This document shows positions 1 to 7,936 of a stretch of 64,000 nucleotides of DNA, in pieces. A model generated the notes under the pieces. It was given only the letters and a program-made list of their open reading frames with translations. It was not told the origin of the DNA and searched no databases. How positions within the stretch are numbered: position 1 is the first letter of the stretch; each line of letters starts with the position of its first letter. The stretch lies in assembly GCF_002760615.1 (NCBI RefSeq), contig NZ_AWWI01000121.1, positions 1 through 64,000 on the forward strand. The letters run 5' to 3'. Both the position numbers and the translations under genes were made by a program. Origin of the DNA: Puniceibacterium antarcticum (lineage in GTDB: Bacteria; Pseudomonadota; Alphaproteobacteria; Rhodobacterales; Rhodobacteraceae).

Positions 1-230
1 GGCAGCCATGCGGCCTGTGCGGCACGGGCGCGCGGCGGCATCCGGGCAAGCGAGCTGGTGCCGGTGTGGGGCAGCAGGCCAAGGGCGGCGCGCATCAGCG
101 TGGTCTTGCCCGATCCGTTGGGGCCGATCAGGCCGACGCATTCGCCGGGCGCGATGGTCAGCGACACGCGGTCCACCACCGGGCATTGCCCGCGCGTGAC
201 CGTCAGATCAGAGAGGTGCAGCAGGGTCAT
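1..230 (-). CDS. btuD: ABC transporter ATP-binding protein, cobalamin-type (N-terminal part)
   Basis: Only the first 76 codons are in the window; the gene runs off the left edge. The visible part has a Walker A motif GPNGSGKT at residues 36-43 in a typical ABC nucleotide-binding fold. It would power import through the neighbouring permease at the inner membrane. Its ATG overlaps the permease stop codon by 4 bases (ATGA), so the two are translationally coupled. The B12 specificity is inferred from the upstream riboswitch and receptor gene. FecE/HmuV-type ATPases for siderophore or heme look the same in this segment. Confidence 0.8.
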   Translation of the reverse strand, partial: MTLLHLSDLTVTRGQCPVVDRVSLTIAPGECVGLIGPNGSGKTTLMRAALGLLPHTGTSSLARMPPRARAAQAAWL

Positions 231-1213
231 GGCAGCTCTCTCCGCGTTCTATATATAAGGTGCAGGAACAGGGGGGCGCCGATCAGGGCCATGACGACGC
301 CGAGTTTCAGATCGCGTGAGGGCAGGATGAGCCGCACAGCGATGTCCGCCGCCAGCACCATGGAGGCGCCGCCCAGGAACGACGCCCAGAGCAGGGCCGA
401 GGGACGCCCGCCGGTCAGGCGGCGCAGCAGATGCGGCACTATCAGGCCGACAAAGCCGACAGCGCCGGTCACGGCGGTGGCCGCACCCACGGCGGCGGCG
501 ATGCCGATCAGCAGGCGCAGGCGCAGAGCACGCATGGACATCCCCAGCGCCTCGGCCGCGTCTTCGCCCAGTGTCAGCGCATCAAGGCCCCGGCCCAGCG
601 TGGCGAGCAGCGCCCAGCCCAGCAGCATGATCGGCAGGGCGAGGACGACGTGGCTCATGGAGCGGTCAGCCACGGAACCCATCATCCAGAAGACAATTTC
701 GGACGCGGCATAGGGGTTGGGTGACAGGTTGAGCACGAGGGAGGTGAGCGCCCCGGCGAGGGCGGACATGGCGATGCCCGCAAGGATCAGGGTCATCGAG
801 CCGCCGCGCGGCCCGGCGAGCAGCAGGATCAGACCCACGGCGACCAGCGCAAACAGCAGCGCGGCGAGGGGCAGGGCGAGGGTGAACAGCGCGGCGATGC
901 CGGTTTGCAGCGCGATGACAGCGCCAAGGGCAGCGGCGCCCGACACACCGATCAGGCCGGGTTCGGCCAGAGGATTGCGCAGATAGCCCTGCATCGCAGC
1001 ACCCGAGAGGCCCAGAGAGCCGCCGACCATCGCCGCGAGCAGGGCGCGGGGCAGGCGGATTTCCTGCAGGATGAGGATATGCACCGGATCGCCCCAGCCC
1101 AGCAGTGCGCTGAGCGCGATCACAGGCGTGAGGCCGACGCTGCCAAGGCAGAGCGAGGCGGTGAACAGCACCGCGAGCAGGGCCGACAGGATCAGGGCGA
1201 GTTTCATGTCCAT
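227..1213 (-). CDS. btuC: FecCD-family ABC transporter permease, probably cobalamin (BtuC-like)
   Basis: This 328-residue, very hydrophobic protein has about nine to ten membrane segments. It carries FecCD/BtuC family landmarks: an EIRLPRALLAAMVGGSLGLS stretch near residues 50-70, GLIGVSGAAALGAV around 87-100, and a VGFVGLIVPHLLRRL segment near 245-260. It would form the inner-membrane channel for vitamin B12 together with the adjacent ATPase. It lies 94 bases downstream of the TonB receptor gene in an operon led by a cobalamin riboswitch. No periplasmic binding protein is visible; it may lie beyond the left edge. A second ATG two codons in is an alternative start. Confidence 0.85.
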   Translation of the reverse strand: MDMKLALILSALLAVLFTASLCLGSVGLTPVIALSALLGWGDPVHILILQEIRLPRALLAAMVGGSLGLSGAAMQGYLRNPLAEPGLIGVSGAAALGAVIALQTGIAALFTLALPLAALLFALVAVGLILLLAGPRGGSMTLILAGIAMSALAGALTSLVLNLSPNPYAASEIVFWMMGSVADRSMSHVVLALPIMLLGWALLATLGRGLDALTLGEDAAEALGMSMRALRLRLLIGIAAAVGAATAVTGAVGFVGLIVPHLLRRLTGGRPSALLWASFLGGASMVLAADIAVRLILPSRDLKLGVVMALIGAPLFLHLIYRTRRELP

Positions 1214-1307
1214 GCTTTATCTGCTTTGGCAGCGCCTTGGGAAAATTCTGCGGCGCCCGGGATCACTGCTGCGGGCACCGCGACGGGGTTCTGTGGGGCG
1301 GTGCGCC

Positions 1308-3134
1308 TTAGAACGTGGCGACAACGCCGAAATAGGCGGCCCGGTCCGAGGTCTGATAGCCCGGGATCACCTGATACTGTTCATCTGTCAGGTTTTCGAT
1401 GCGCAGATAGGCGCTGACCTTGTCAGTGACTGCATAATCGACGCTGGCGCTGAGGAGGGTGTAGTCTTTTACCGGGACATCCGGATCCATGCTTGTCGGA
1501 CCGTAGTCGTCCGGTACATCGGCGATGCGTTTGACGTTCAGCATGCCGCGCAGCTTGTCCGTCAGCCGGGCATCGACACCAAGGGACAGGTCATAGCGCG
1601 GTACACGCGCGGAGGGATCGTCGTTGCGGTCACGGGAATCCGTATAGGTGAAAGCGCCGATCAGGGTGGCGCGATCGGTGAGGGGCAAGCGGCCCGACAG
1701 TTCGAGGCCCTTCGAAACCGTGGTTCCCGGCACCTGACTGTAGCGGTTGGTCGTGAAGTTGTAGTCGATGAGGTTGTCGATTTCGGTGTAGAACAGTGTC
1801 GCCTGCGCCGAGGCGCCGTAGCCAAAGAGTTTTTCCACTCCCAGTTCCGCATTGCGGCTGGTTTCGGCATCCATACCCGGGTTGCCATAGGTCGGATCAT
1901 AAAGTTCATAAAGCGACGGCGCGCGAAAGCCGTTGGACAGCACGGCGCGCAGGGTCAGATCCGTGATCGGGCGCCAGGCCAGCGCGGCGCGCAGGGAGTT
2001 GTGACCGCCAAAATCCGAATCCTCATCGTGGCGCAGCGACAGGGACAGGTCGAGGTCGCCGCGCGGGGCGAACAGCACCTCGGAAAAGACTCCGGTGACG
2101 CGTCTGTCATCTGCGTCGTTCTTGCCTTCGCGGGTCCAGTCAGCGCCAAAGCTGAGCGTCGTCGAATCTATCGTGGTTGTGCCCTTGTAGGTGAGGGAGT
2201 CGCGTTCGCCGTCGTAGCGGGTGGTTGTGCCATCTGCGCTCAGATCGCGCGTGATCCGGTAGCGGGTGACGTCAAAGCTGTGCGTGATGCCCCCGGCGTC
2301 AAGTTCGCTGTAAGCCCGGATGGCACGGGTTTCGGTTTCGTTCAGGCCGCTTTCGGGCACGACACCATAGGGGCCGGTGTCATAATCGGCTTTTGCATCC
2401 AGAGCATAGGCGGTCACGCCGACGCGCAGGGAATCGGTCAGGTCCAGATAGCTGTCAAAGCTGAGCTGGGTGCCGGTGTATCCGTCGGCTTCGGTGAACC
2501 CGTCCCCTTCGCGGCTGGAAAAGCCGTCGCTGGTGGCGCGCGCGATGCTGAAGGCAAGGCCTGCGCGTTCGGTCGCGGTGCCAACAGAGAGGTTGCTGCG
2601 GCGGGTCTTGTTGCTGCCGGCCTCGACGCGCAGGGTGGTTTCGGTGCCCGGTTCATCCGGCGCGAGCGCTGTGGTGATGGCGACAATGCCGCCGATCGCG
2701 TCAGAGCCGTAGAGCGCGGATTGCGATCCCTTGACCACCTCGACCCGGGAAATGTCTCCCATCACGAGGTTGGACCAGTCAAAGCTGGTCTGGGGCCCGG
2801 AGGGATCCGACACGTCGATCCCGTTGATCAGTACGGGCACATAATACCCGGGCAGTCCGCGCATCCGCAGGGTGGTGGTGGTGCCGAGGCCACCGTTGGA
2901 GGTGACGCTGATCCCCGGCAGGGTCGACAGATAGTCCGAGAGCCGCGTTTGCGGTGCGGTGTCCAGCGCGTCCTGATCAACCACGTCCACTGTGGTGCCG
3001 GTGCGCGACACGGGAAGATCGCTCTGGTTGGCGTAGACGGTGATCTGGTCGAGGTCGAACGTTTGGGCGGGGGCGATGGAGGCAGGGAAAGCCGCCAGCG
3101 CAAAGAGCGAGGCGCCACGCAGAAGGTGGGACAT
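1308..3134 (-). CDS. btuB: TonB-dependent outer-membrane vitamin B12 receptor, BtuB-like
   Basis: The protein has 608 residues. The chosen ATG follows an AAAGGATC ribosome site and begins a clear signal peptide ending near PASIAPAQ; an upstream in-frame ATG at 3197 would spoil the signal peptide. After cleavage come a TonB-box-like DQITVYAN segment, a plug domain (roughly residues 35-150, with LRMRGLPGYYVPVLINGI) and a beta-barrel ending in the terminal phenylalanine expected of outer-membrane barrels. It should bind cobalamin at the cell surface and pass it to the periplasm using TonB energy. The cobalamin riboswitch 160 bases upstream is the main reason for preferring B12 over a siderophore. 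Confidence 0.88.
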   Translation of the reverse strand: MSHLLRGASLFALAAFPASIAPAQTFDLDQITVYANQSDLPVSRTGTTVDVVDQDALDTAPQTRLSDYLSTLPGISVTSNGGLGTTTTLRMRGLPGYYVPVLINGIDVSDPSGPQTSFDWSNLVMGDISRVEVVKGSQSALYGSDAIGGIVAITTALAPDEPGTETTLRVEAGSNKTRRSNLSVGTATERAGLAFSIARATSDGFSSREGDGFTEADGYTGTQLSFDSYLDLTDSLRVGVTAYALDAKADYDTGPYGVVPESGLNETETRAIRAYSELDAGGITHSFDVTRYRITRDLSADGTTTRYDGERDSLTYKGTTTIDSTTLSFGADWTREGKNDADDRRVTGVFSEVLFAPRGDLDLSLSLRHDEDSDFGGHNSLRAALAWRPITDLTLRAVLSNGFRAPSLYELYDPTYGNPGMDAETSRNAELGVEKLFGYGASAQATLFYTEIDNLIDYNFTTNRYSQVPGTTVSKGLELSGRLPLTDRATLIGAFTYTDSRDRNDDPSARVPRYDLSLGVDARLTDKLRGMLNVKRIADVPDDYGPTSMDPDVPVKDYTLLSASVDYAVTDKVSAYLRIENLTDEQYQVIPGYQTSDRAAYFGVVATF

Positions 3135-3290
3135 GGTGATCCTTTCCAGATCATACCCGCAGGTGTGGCGGGGCTTGAGACTCGTCCTTGGTGTCATTGG
3201 AAAGGGGAACCCCTCCGCAAACGGTGAAAATCGTCACCACTACGGAGAACCGTAACCCGTGCGCGCCCCGCGCTGGGGTAGGGTGATCAC

Positions 3291-3475
3291 CTTGGCAGGT
3301 CTCCTGACTTGCGGGTCGCTGCGATGGCCGGGCCTTCCCGGGGTCTGAGCCCCAGTGGCATGTTCCGGCACCGCTCGCCGCTTACAGTTGCGGGGGCAGT
3401 CGTGGATTTGCACGGGGCCTGAGCCGCACGCACCACGTTCCCTATTCACCGGATGTCGCCATCCGGACCAAGGCA
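3291..3475 (-). promoter_or_regulatory. Cobalamin (B12) riboswitch
   Basis: Read on the minus strand, this stretch holds conserved aptamer blocks in the right order: a GG-rich first stem closing into GTGAATAGGGAA, then GTGCAAATCCACGACTGCCC, then CCGCAACTGTAAGCGG (the B12-box region), GCCACTGG, GGGAAGGC and finally AGTCAGGAGACCTGCC. Binding of adenosylcobalamin usually lowers expression of the downstream gene. About 150 bases separate it from btuB, including GC-rich segments able to form an expression platform. It accounts for co-regulation of the receptor, permease and ATPase. Confidence 0.95.
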
Positions 3476-3624
3476 GGGAATGGGTAGTGGGGGTGCGGGC
3501 CGAAATCAAGGCTTCAATCGGTGTGCTGCCCGGTGCGGCCCAGTGCCGTTCGCCGGATCCGGCCAGATATGTGACATCACCGTGACAGTCTGCCGGACTC
3601 TGAGAGCCTGGTGGTGGTTTCGCG

Positions 3625-3658
3625 TGGGAATGGATGGAACTCACGGGAATTCATGGGC
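3625..3658 (+). promoter_or_regulatory. TGGGN-type repeat array (possible MraZ operator, left copy)
   Basis: Four pentamers TGGGA, TGGAA, CGGGA and TGGGC begin at 3625, 3635, 3644 and 3654, with spacings of 10, 9 and 10. E. coli MraZ is known to bind TGGGN repeats separated by 5 bases. Part of this block (GGGAATTCATGG, 3645-3656) recurs inverted at 3961-3972. It lies upstream of the riboswitch leader. The function is inferred. Confidence 0.35.
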
Positions 3659-3711
3659 AAGAGGCGGAAAGCGTAGCGAAAGCGAATCAAATGGTTAATA
3701 AATAGCTTGAA

Positions 3712-3728
3712 ATGATCGATTCGATCAT
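3712..3728. repeat. Perfect 17-base palindrome in the mraZ/btuB intergenic region
   Basis: The sequence ATGATCGATTCGATCAT has two 8-base arms around one central base. It sits in an AT-rich part of the divergent region between the B12 operon and the mraZ cluster. It may be a protein-binding site or chance; nothing further supports a function. Confidence 0.4.
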
Positions 3729-3960
3729 GTTTAGGCAGAGTTATCCTTAGGTAAGCTCCCTTTCAGGCGCCGCTGCATAATTTTTTTTGAGGTTTGTGTG
3801 AAATTTTACAAATGCGATTGAGTTACCACATCTTGTGTTAGTGAGGCATTAACCTCACCAATTAGCCGATAACTGTCCCCGTACCACCTCTAGGTTGCAC
3901 GTCTTTGTGCAGGCTCTCGGCGGATCTATGCCATGGGGTGGTGTAGAAACCAGTTGATTA

Positions 3961-3983
3961 CCATGAATTCCCATGTCATCCAT
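3961..3983 (-). promoter_or_regulatory. TGGNN repeat array (possible MraZ operator, right copy)
   Basis: On the minus strand TGGAT, TGGGA and TGGTA begin at 3982, 3973 and 3963, giving spacings of 9 and 10. Together with the left copy this forms an inverted repeat: GGGAATTCATGG at 3645-3656 and CCATGAATTCCC at 3961-3972, plus ATGGATG at 3630-3636 and CATCCAT at 3977-3983. It lies where the promoter for the mraZ leader would be expected. The link to MraZ is an inference from the known E. coli site pattern. Confidence 0.4.
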
Positions 3984-3992
3984 AAGGCACAC

Positions 3993-4229
3993 GATGAGGG
4001 ACGGGGAAGACAGCGGGCCATCAAGAGCCCCAGCGCACAATCCCAAGACCATAAAAGCAAAAAAATTCGGCAGGTTTCATACAGGCCCCGGACTTCATCG
4101 TAAGAAACGAGATCCAGCGCGCGAGCGAGCAGACATCCCCCCAGATGGCGCGCGTAGCTGGTCACTCCCGCATAAGCGGGACAGAGACGCCGGGTTGATC
4201 AGTGGCAGCGGATCATCCCGGCGTTTTCA
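3993..4229 (+). ncRNA. Candidate UpsM-type sRNA from the mraZ 5' leader (5' end approximate)
   Basis: No protein gene is convincing here, yet the stretch ends in a strong intrinsic terminator 36 bases before the mraZ start. In Rhodobacter sphaeroides the division/cell-wall cluster has an unusually long leader that gives rise to the abundant sRNA UpsM by termination just before mraZ. The same layout is seen here. The 5' end is a guess based on promoter-like hexamers near 3958-3986 and the roughly 200-nucleotide size of UpsM. Sequence identity to UpsM was not tested. Confidence 0.5.
4187..4228 (+). terminator. Intrinsic terminator just upstream of mraZ
   Basis: The arms ACGCCGGGTTGATC (4187-4200) and GATCATCCCGGCGT (4211-4224) form a 14-base stem with a single mismatch and a 10-base loop, followed by TTTTC. 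It ends 36 bases before the mraZ start, leaving little room for a separate promoter. Transcripts entering the cluster must therefore read through it, which makes it an attenuation point and the likely 3' end of a leader sRNA. Confidence 0.75.
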
Positions 4230-4264
4230 TATTCAGGGGGCAGGCAAAAAGGGCACACGGGGCA

Positions 4265-4771
4265 GTGGGTCGCAGGTTCAGAGGCGAAAGCCAGCACAAG
4301 GTAGACGGAAAGGGCAGGGTGTCGATCCCGGCTTCTTTCCGTCGTGTGCTTGAAGCGTCCGATCCGAACTGGACCGAGGGCCTGAACCCCGAGCTGGTCA
4401 TCGTCTATGGCGATCACCGCCGCAAATTCCTGGAATGCTACACGATCGAGGCGATGGAAGAGGTCGAAGACCAGATCGACGCCCTGCCGCGCGGCTCGAT
4501 GGAGCGCAAGATGCTGGAGCGGTTGTTCACCGGCCAGAGTCACACCACCAGTGTGGACGAAACCGGCCGGCTTGTGCTGCCGATCAAGGTGCGCCAGAAG
4601 ATCGGACTTGAGGGCGAGGCCTTCTTTATCGCCAGTGGCGACACCTTTCAGATCTGGAAACCCGAGACCTATGAAACCGAAGAGGTCGCCAAGACCGAGG
4701 AATGGCTTGACGGGTTGCCCGATGATTTTGATCCGCTCAGCTTGCTGGATGGCGTGAAGTTGGACGACTGA
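4265..4771 (+). CDS. mraZ: Transcriptional regulator MraZ
   Basis: This 168-residue protein has two SpoVT/AbrB-like halves. The first holds FRGESQHKVDGKGRVSIPAS near residues 5-24, the second TTSVDETGRLVLPIKVRQK near residues 94-112. MraZ forms a ring oligomer that binds repeats upstream of its own operon and represses the division/cell-wall cluster. The GTG at 4265 is preferred because homologues begin with GRRFRGES right after the start; an ATG at 4202 in the same frame would add 21 residues lying inside the terminator hairpin. It is the first gene of the cluster and is followed 3 bases later by rsmH. Confidence 0.92.
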   Translation: MGRRFRGESQHKVDGKGRVSIPASFRRVLEASDPNWTEGLNPELVIVYGDHRRKFLECYTIEAMEEVEDQIDALPRGSMERKMLERLFTGQSHTTSVDETGRLVLPIKVRQKIGLEGEAFFIASGDTFQIWKPETYETEEVAKTEEWLDGLPDDFDPLSLLDGVKLDD

Positions 4772-4774
4772 GCG

Positions 4775-5788
4775 ATGACAGAGAAGACCCCCGAAAAAGC
4801 CCCCCATGTTCCCGTCCTGCTGCGCCCGCTCTTGCGGGCTGTCGCCCCTGTAGAGGGTGTGTGGATCGACGGCACATTCGGCGCGGGCGGCTATACGCGG
4901 GGATTGCTTGAGGCAGGGGCGGCGCAGGTCATCGGCATCGACCGTGACCCGCTGGCGCATGAGATGGCCGCGCCCTGGGTGGCAGAGTATGGCGACCGGC
5001 TGCGGCTGGTGCAGAGCAATTTCGCGCAGATGGACGAGGCTGCCACCGGGGTCGATGGTGTTGTTCTGGACCTTGGGGTCAGTTCGATGCAGCTGGACCG
5101 GGCCGAGCGCGGTTTTTCCTTTATGAAGGAAGGTCCGCTGGACATGCGGATGAGTCAGGACGGCCCGTCGGCGGCGGATCTGGTGAACGAGCTGGACGAG
5201 GTGGCGCTGGCCGAGATCCTGTTCGTCTATGGCGAGGAACGCGCGTCGCGCCGCATTGCCAAGTCGATTGTGCGTTCGCGCGAGGATGCGCCCATCACCT
5301 CGACCTTGCGGCTGTCCGGGTTGATCGAATCCTGCCTGCCCCGGTCGAAACCCGGGCAGAGCCATCCGGCAACGCGCAGCTTTCAGGCGCTGCGCATCGC
5401 GGTGAATGACGAATATGGCGCGCTGTTTGCGGGGCTGATGGCCGCTGAACGCGCGCTGAAGCCCGGCGGCACGCTGGCGGTTGTCACCTTTCATTCGGTC
5501 GAGGACCGGATGGTCAAACGGTTCCTGCAGGCGCGGGCGGGTGCAACCGGAAATGCCAACCGCTTTGCCCCCGTGCTTGAGACCGAGCCGCCGCAGTTCG
5601 AGCTGATCGGGCGCAAGGCGGTGGGGCCGGATCCGGAAGAGCTGGACGAAAACCCGCGCGCCCGGTCTGCCAAGATGCGGCTGGCGCGGCGCACCGATGC
5701 GCCCTCGGGCGAGATCGACGCCAAATCCATCGCCATGCCGATGCTGTCGAAATCCGATGGCACGGCGCGGTCGAAGGGCGGCCGCTGA
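4775..5788 (+). CDS. rsmH: 16S rRNA (cytosine(1402)-N(4))-methyltransferase RsmH
   Basis: The 337-residue protein is the SAM-dependent enzyme (formerly MraW) that methylates N4 of C1402 in the decoding centre of 16S rRNA. The SAM-binding loop [15 protein letters not shown] lies near residues 31-45. Family blocks [18 protein letters not shown] (about 101-118) and [17 protein letters not shown] (about 231-247) follow. The start is 3 bases after the mraZ stop, and the TGA stop shares a base with the ftsL ATG (TGATG). This is the standard second gene of the cluster. Confidence 0.96.
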   Translation: MTEKTPEKAPHVPVLLRPLLRAVAPVEGVWIDGTFGAGGYTRGLLEAGAAQVIGIDRDPLAHEMAAPWVAEYGDRLRLVQSNFAQMDEAATGVDGVVLDLGVSSMQLDRAERGFSFMKEGPLDMRMSQDGPSAADLVNELDEVALAEILFVYGEERASRRIAKSIVRSREDAPITSTLRLSGLIESCLPRSKPGQSHPATRSFQALRIAVNDEYGALFAGLMAAERALKPGGTLAVVTFHSVEDRMVKRFLQARAGATGNANRFAPVLETEPPQFELIGRKAVGPDPEELDENPRARSAKMRLARRTDAPSGEIDAKSIAMPMLSKSDGTARSKGGR

Positions 5789-6138
5789 TGCGTTCCCTGC
5801 TGTATGTCACCACGTTTCTGGGAATGATCGGACTGGCGTTCTGGGCCTATCAGGAAAACTACAAGACCCAGGATGCGCTGGGCGAGGTGCAGAAGCTGCA
5901 GCGCGACATCGGCGCTGCGCGCGAACGTCTGGCGGTGTTGCGGGCGGAATGGGCCTATCAGAACCGGCCCGACCGGCTGCGCGATCTGGCCGATACCAAT
6001 TTCGAACGTCTGGGGCTGCTGCCGCTGCGGCCCAGCCATTTCGGACGGGTGGATCAGGTCGTCTATCCGCCCGAGCCGGAACCCGTCCCCGTTGAAGATG
6101 AAGCTGAAGATCAGAGATCAGGAGCACAACAGCCATGA
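5788..6138 (+). CDS. ftsL: Cell division protein FtsL
   Basis: This small bitopic membrane protein has 116 residues. A single transmembrane segment lies at residues 3-20 (LLYVTTFLGMIGLAFWAY). It is followed by a predicted periplasmic coiled coil (about residues 32-70, rich in Leu, Arg and Glu) and an acidic, proline-rich tail. FtsL works with FtsB and FtsQ to activate FtsWI at the septum. FtsL sequences are poorly conserved, so the call rests on size, topology and position between rsmH and ftsI. The stop overlaps the ftsI ATG by 4 bases. Confidence 0.88.
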   Translation: MRSLLYVTTFLGMIGLAFWAYQENYKTQDALGEVQKLQRDIGAARERLAVLRAEWAYQNRPDRLRDLADTNFERLGLLPLRPSHFGRVDQVVYPPEPEPVPVEDEAEDQRSGAQQP

Positions 6139-7922
6139 TCCGCACCCCCTTGCGCCCGCTGGCGCGTATTCTGCAAGCCCGTGCAAAGGGCGAAAACCCC
6201 GACGCGATCGAACGCGAAAATCTGCGCATCCGGCATGAACAGATGCGCGACAAGGCCCGCAGCCGCGCCGAGGGGCGGCTTCTGGTGCTGGGTGTCATGT
6301 TCTTTTGCGCCTTTGTCGTCATCGGGGTGCAGATGGGGGTTCTGGCCAATTCAGAACCGTCCGAGCCGCGCGCGCAGGTGGCCGGTGGGTCGATCATCGC
6401 GCAGCGCGCCGATATCGTTGACCGGCGGGGCCGCATTCTGGCGACCAACATGGACACCTATAGTTTGTATGCGCATCCCCAGCAGATGGTCGACCGCGAA
6501 CGGGCGATCAAGGAGCTGGTCCGCATCTTTCCCGAGCTGAACGAGGAGCGGCTGCGCAAGGATTTCACCGGCCCGCGCAAGTTCCTGTGGGTGCGCAAGA
6601 AGCTGTCGCCCGAGCAGAAGCAGGAAGTGCATGACATCGGCGAGCCCGGGCTGCTGTTCGGCCCGCGCGAGATGCGGCTTTATCCCAACGGTCATCTGGC
6701 CGCGCATGTGCTGGGCGGGTCGAGTTTCGGGCGCGAAGGTGTGCATTCCGCCGAGGTGATCGGCACGGCAGGGATCGAGAAATTCTTTGACGAGGAACTG
6801 CGTGATCCGGCCCGCGAAGGCGCGCCGCTGGAGCTGTCCATTGATCTGACGATTCAGGCGGCGATGGAGCAGGTTCTGGGCGGCGGCATGCGGCTGATGA
6901 ATGCCAAGGGCGCGGCGGCGGTGCTGATGGATGTGCACACAGGTGAGGTGATTGCCATCGCCAGCCTGCCGGATTTTGACCCCAACGACCGTCCGTCGAA
7001 TCCCTCGAAGGGCAGGCCGGGCGACAACCCGCTGTTCAACCGTGCGGTGCAGGGGGTCTATGAGCTTGGCTCGACCTTCAAGATCTTTGCGGTCGCGCAG
7101 GCGCTAGAGCTGGGGCTGGTCACGCCCGAGACAATCATCGACACCTCGCCGCCGTTCCGGGTGGGGGGGCATTCGATTGGCGAATTCAACGGCAAGAACT
7201 ATGGCAAGCTGACGGTCGAAGGCATCATCGAGCATTCCTCGAACCGAGGCACGGGCAAGATTGCCCTGGCCATCGGCCCGCAGCGCCAGCAGGAGTTCCT
7301 GAAGTCCATGGGTCTGTTCGTGCCGACCGGACTGGAAATTGTCGAGGCGGCCGGCGGCAAGCCGCTGATTCCTGCGAAATGGACGGATCTGAGCACCGTG
7401 ACCGTTGGCTATGGTCATGGCATCAGCACCTCACCGCTGCATCTGGCGGCGGGATATTCCGCCATCGCGAATGGCGGGCATGTGGTGCATCCGACGCTGC
7501 TCAAGCAAAAGAACCCGCAGCTGGGCGAGCGTATCATGTCCGAAACCACCACGGCGGCGGCGCGCAGGATGCTGCGCAAGGTGGTGACGGATGGCACTGC
7601 GAGCTTTGGCGATGTGCCGGGGTATTCGGTGGGCGGCAAGACGGGCAGCGCCGACAAACCCAAGGAAAACGGCGGCGGCTATTACAAGGACAAGCTTATC
7701 GCGACCTTCGCGTCGATGTTTCCGACGACGGATCCGAAATACGTGCTGATCCTGACGCTGGACGAGCCGTCCGACAACAGCGGTGACAAGCCGCGCCGCA
7801 CTGCCGGCTGGACGGCTGTGCCCGTTGCCGCCGAGCTGATCGGCCGGATTGCGCCGCTTCTGGGCTTGCGTCCCGAGGCGGAACCGATGCAACAAGCGGG
7901 CATCGTGCTGTCCCGCAACTGA
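6135..7922 (+). CDS. ftsI: Septal peptidoglycan transpeptidase FtsI (PBP3)
   Basis: This class B penicillin-binding protein has 595 residues. A basic cytoplasmic N-terminus is followed by one membrane anchor near residues 50-72. A dimerisation domain begins at SIIAQRADIVDRRGRILATN. The transpeptidase domain carries all three active-site motifs: STFK with nucleophile Ser313, SSN at 368-370 and KTG at 502-504. It cross-links septal peptidoglycan as part of the divisome. It is coupled to ftsL by an ATGA overlap and followed after 14 bases by murE. Confidence 0.96.
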   Translation: MIRTPLRPLARILQARAKGENPDAIERENLRIRHEQMRDKARSRAEGRLLVLGVMFFCAFVVIGVQMGVLANSEPSEPRAQVAGGSIIAQRADIVDRRGRILATNMDTYSLYAHPQQMVDRERAIKELVRIFPELNEERLRKDFTGPRKFLWVRKKLSPEQKQEVHDIGEPGLLFGPREMRLYPNGHLAAHVLGGSSFGREGVHSAEVIGTAGIEKFFDEELRDPAREGAPLELSIDLTIQAAMEQVLGGGMRLMNAKGAAAVLMDVHTGEVIAIASLPDFDPNDRPSNPSKGRPGDNPLFNRAVQGVYELGSTFKIFAVAQALELGLVTPETIIDTSPPFRVGGHSIGEFNGKNYGKLTVEGIIEHSSNRGTGKIALAIGPQRQQEFLKSMGLFVPTGLEIVEAAGGKPLIPAKWTDLSTVTVGYGHGISTSPLHLAAGYSAIANGGHVVHPTLLKQKNPQLGERIMSETTTAAARRMLRKVVTDGTASFGDVPGYSVGGKTGSADKPKENGGGYYKDKLIATFASMFPTTDPKYVLILTLDEPSDNSGDKPRRTAGWTAVPVAAELIGRIAPLLGLRPEAEPMQQAGIVLSRN

Positions 7923-7936
7923 AGGGGGCGGCGCGT

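Noticed and set aside
1071-3227. A 718-codon open frame on the plus strand opposite btuB
   Set aside because: It is antisense to a receptor gene with signal peptide and barrel features; long antisense frames are common at this GC content and its product has no family character.
3926-4165. A 79-codon minus-strand frame in the mraZ leader
   Set aside because: It has no ribosome site and no family likeness, and it lies across the proposed leader RNA; better explained as a chance frame.
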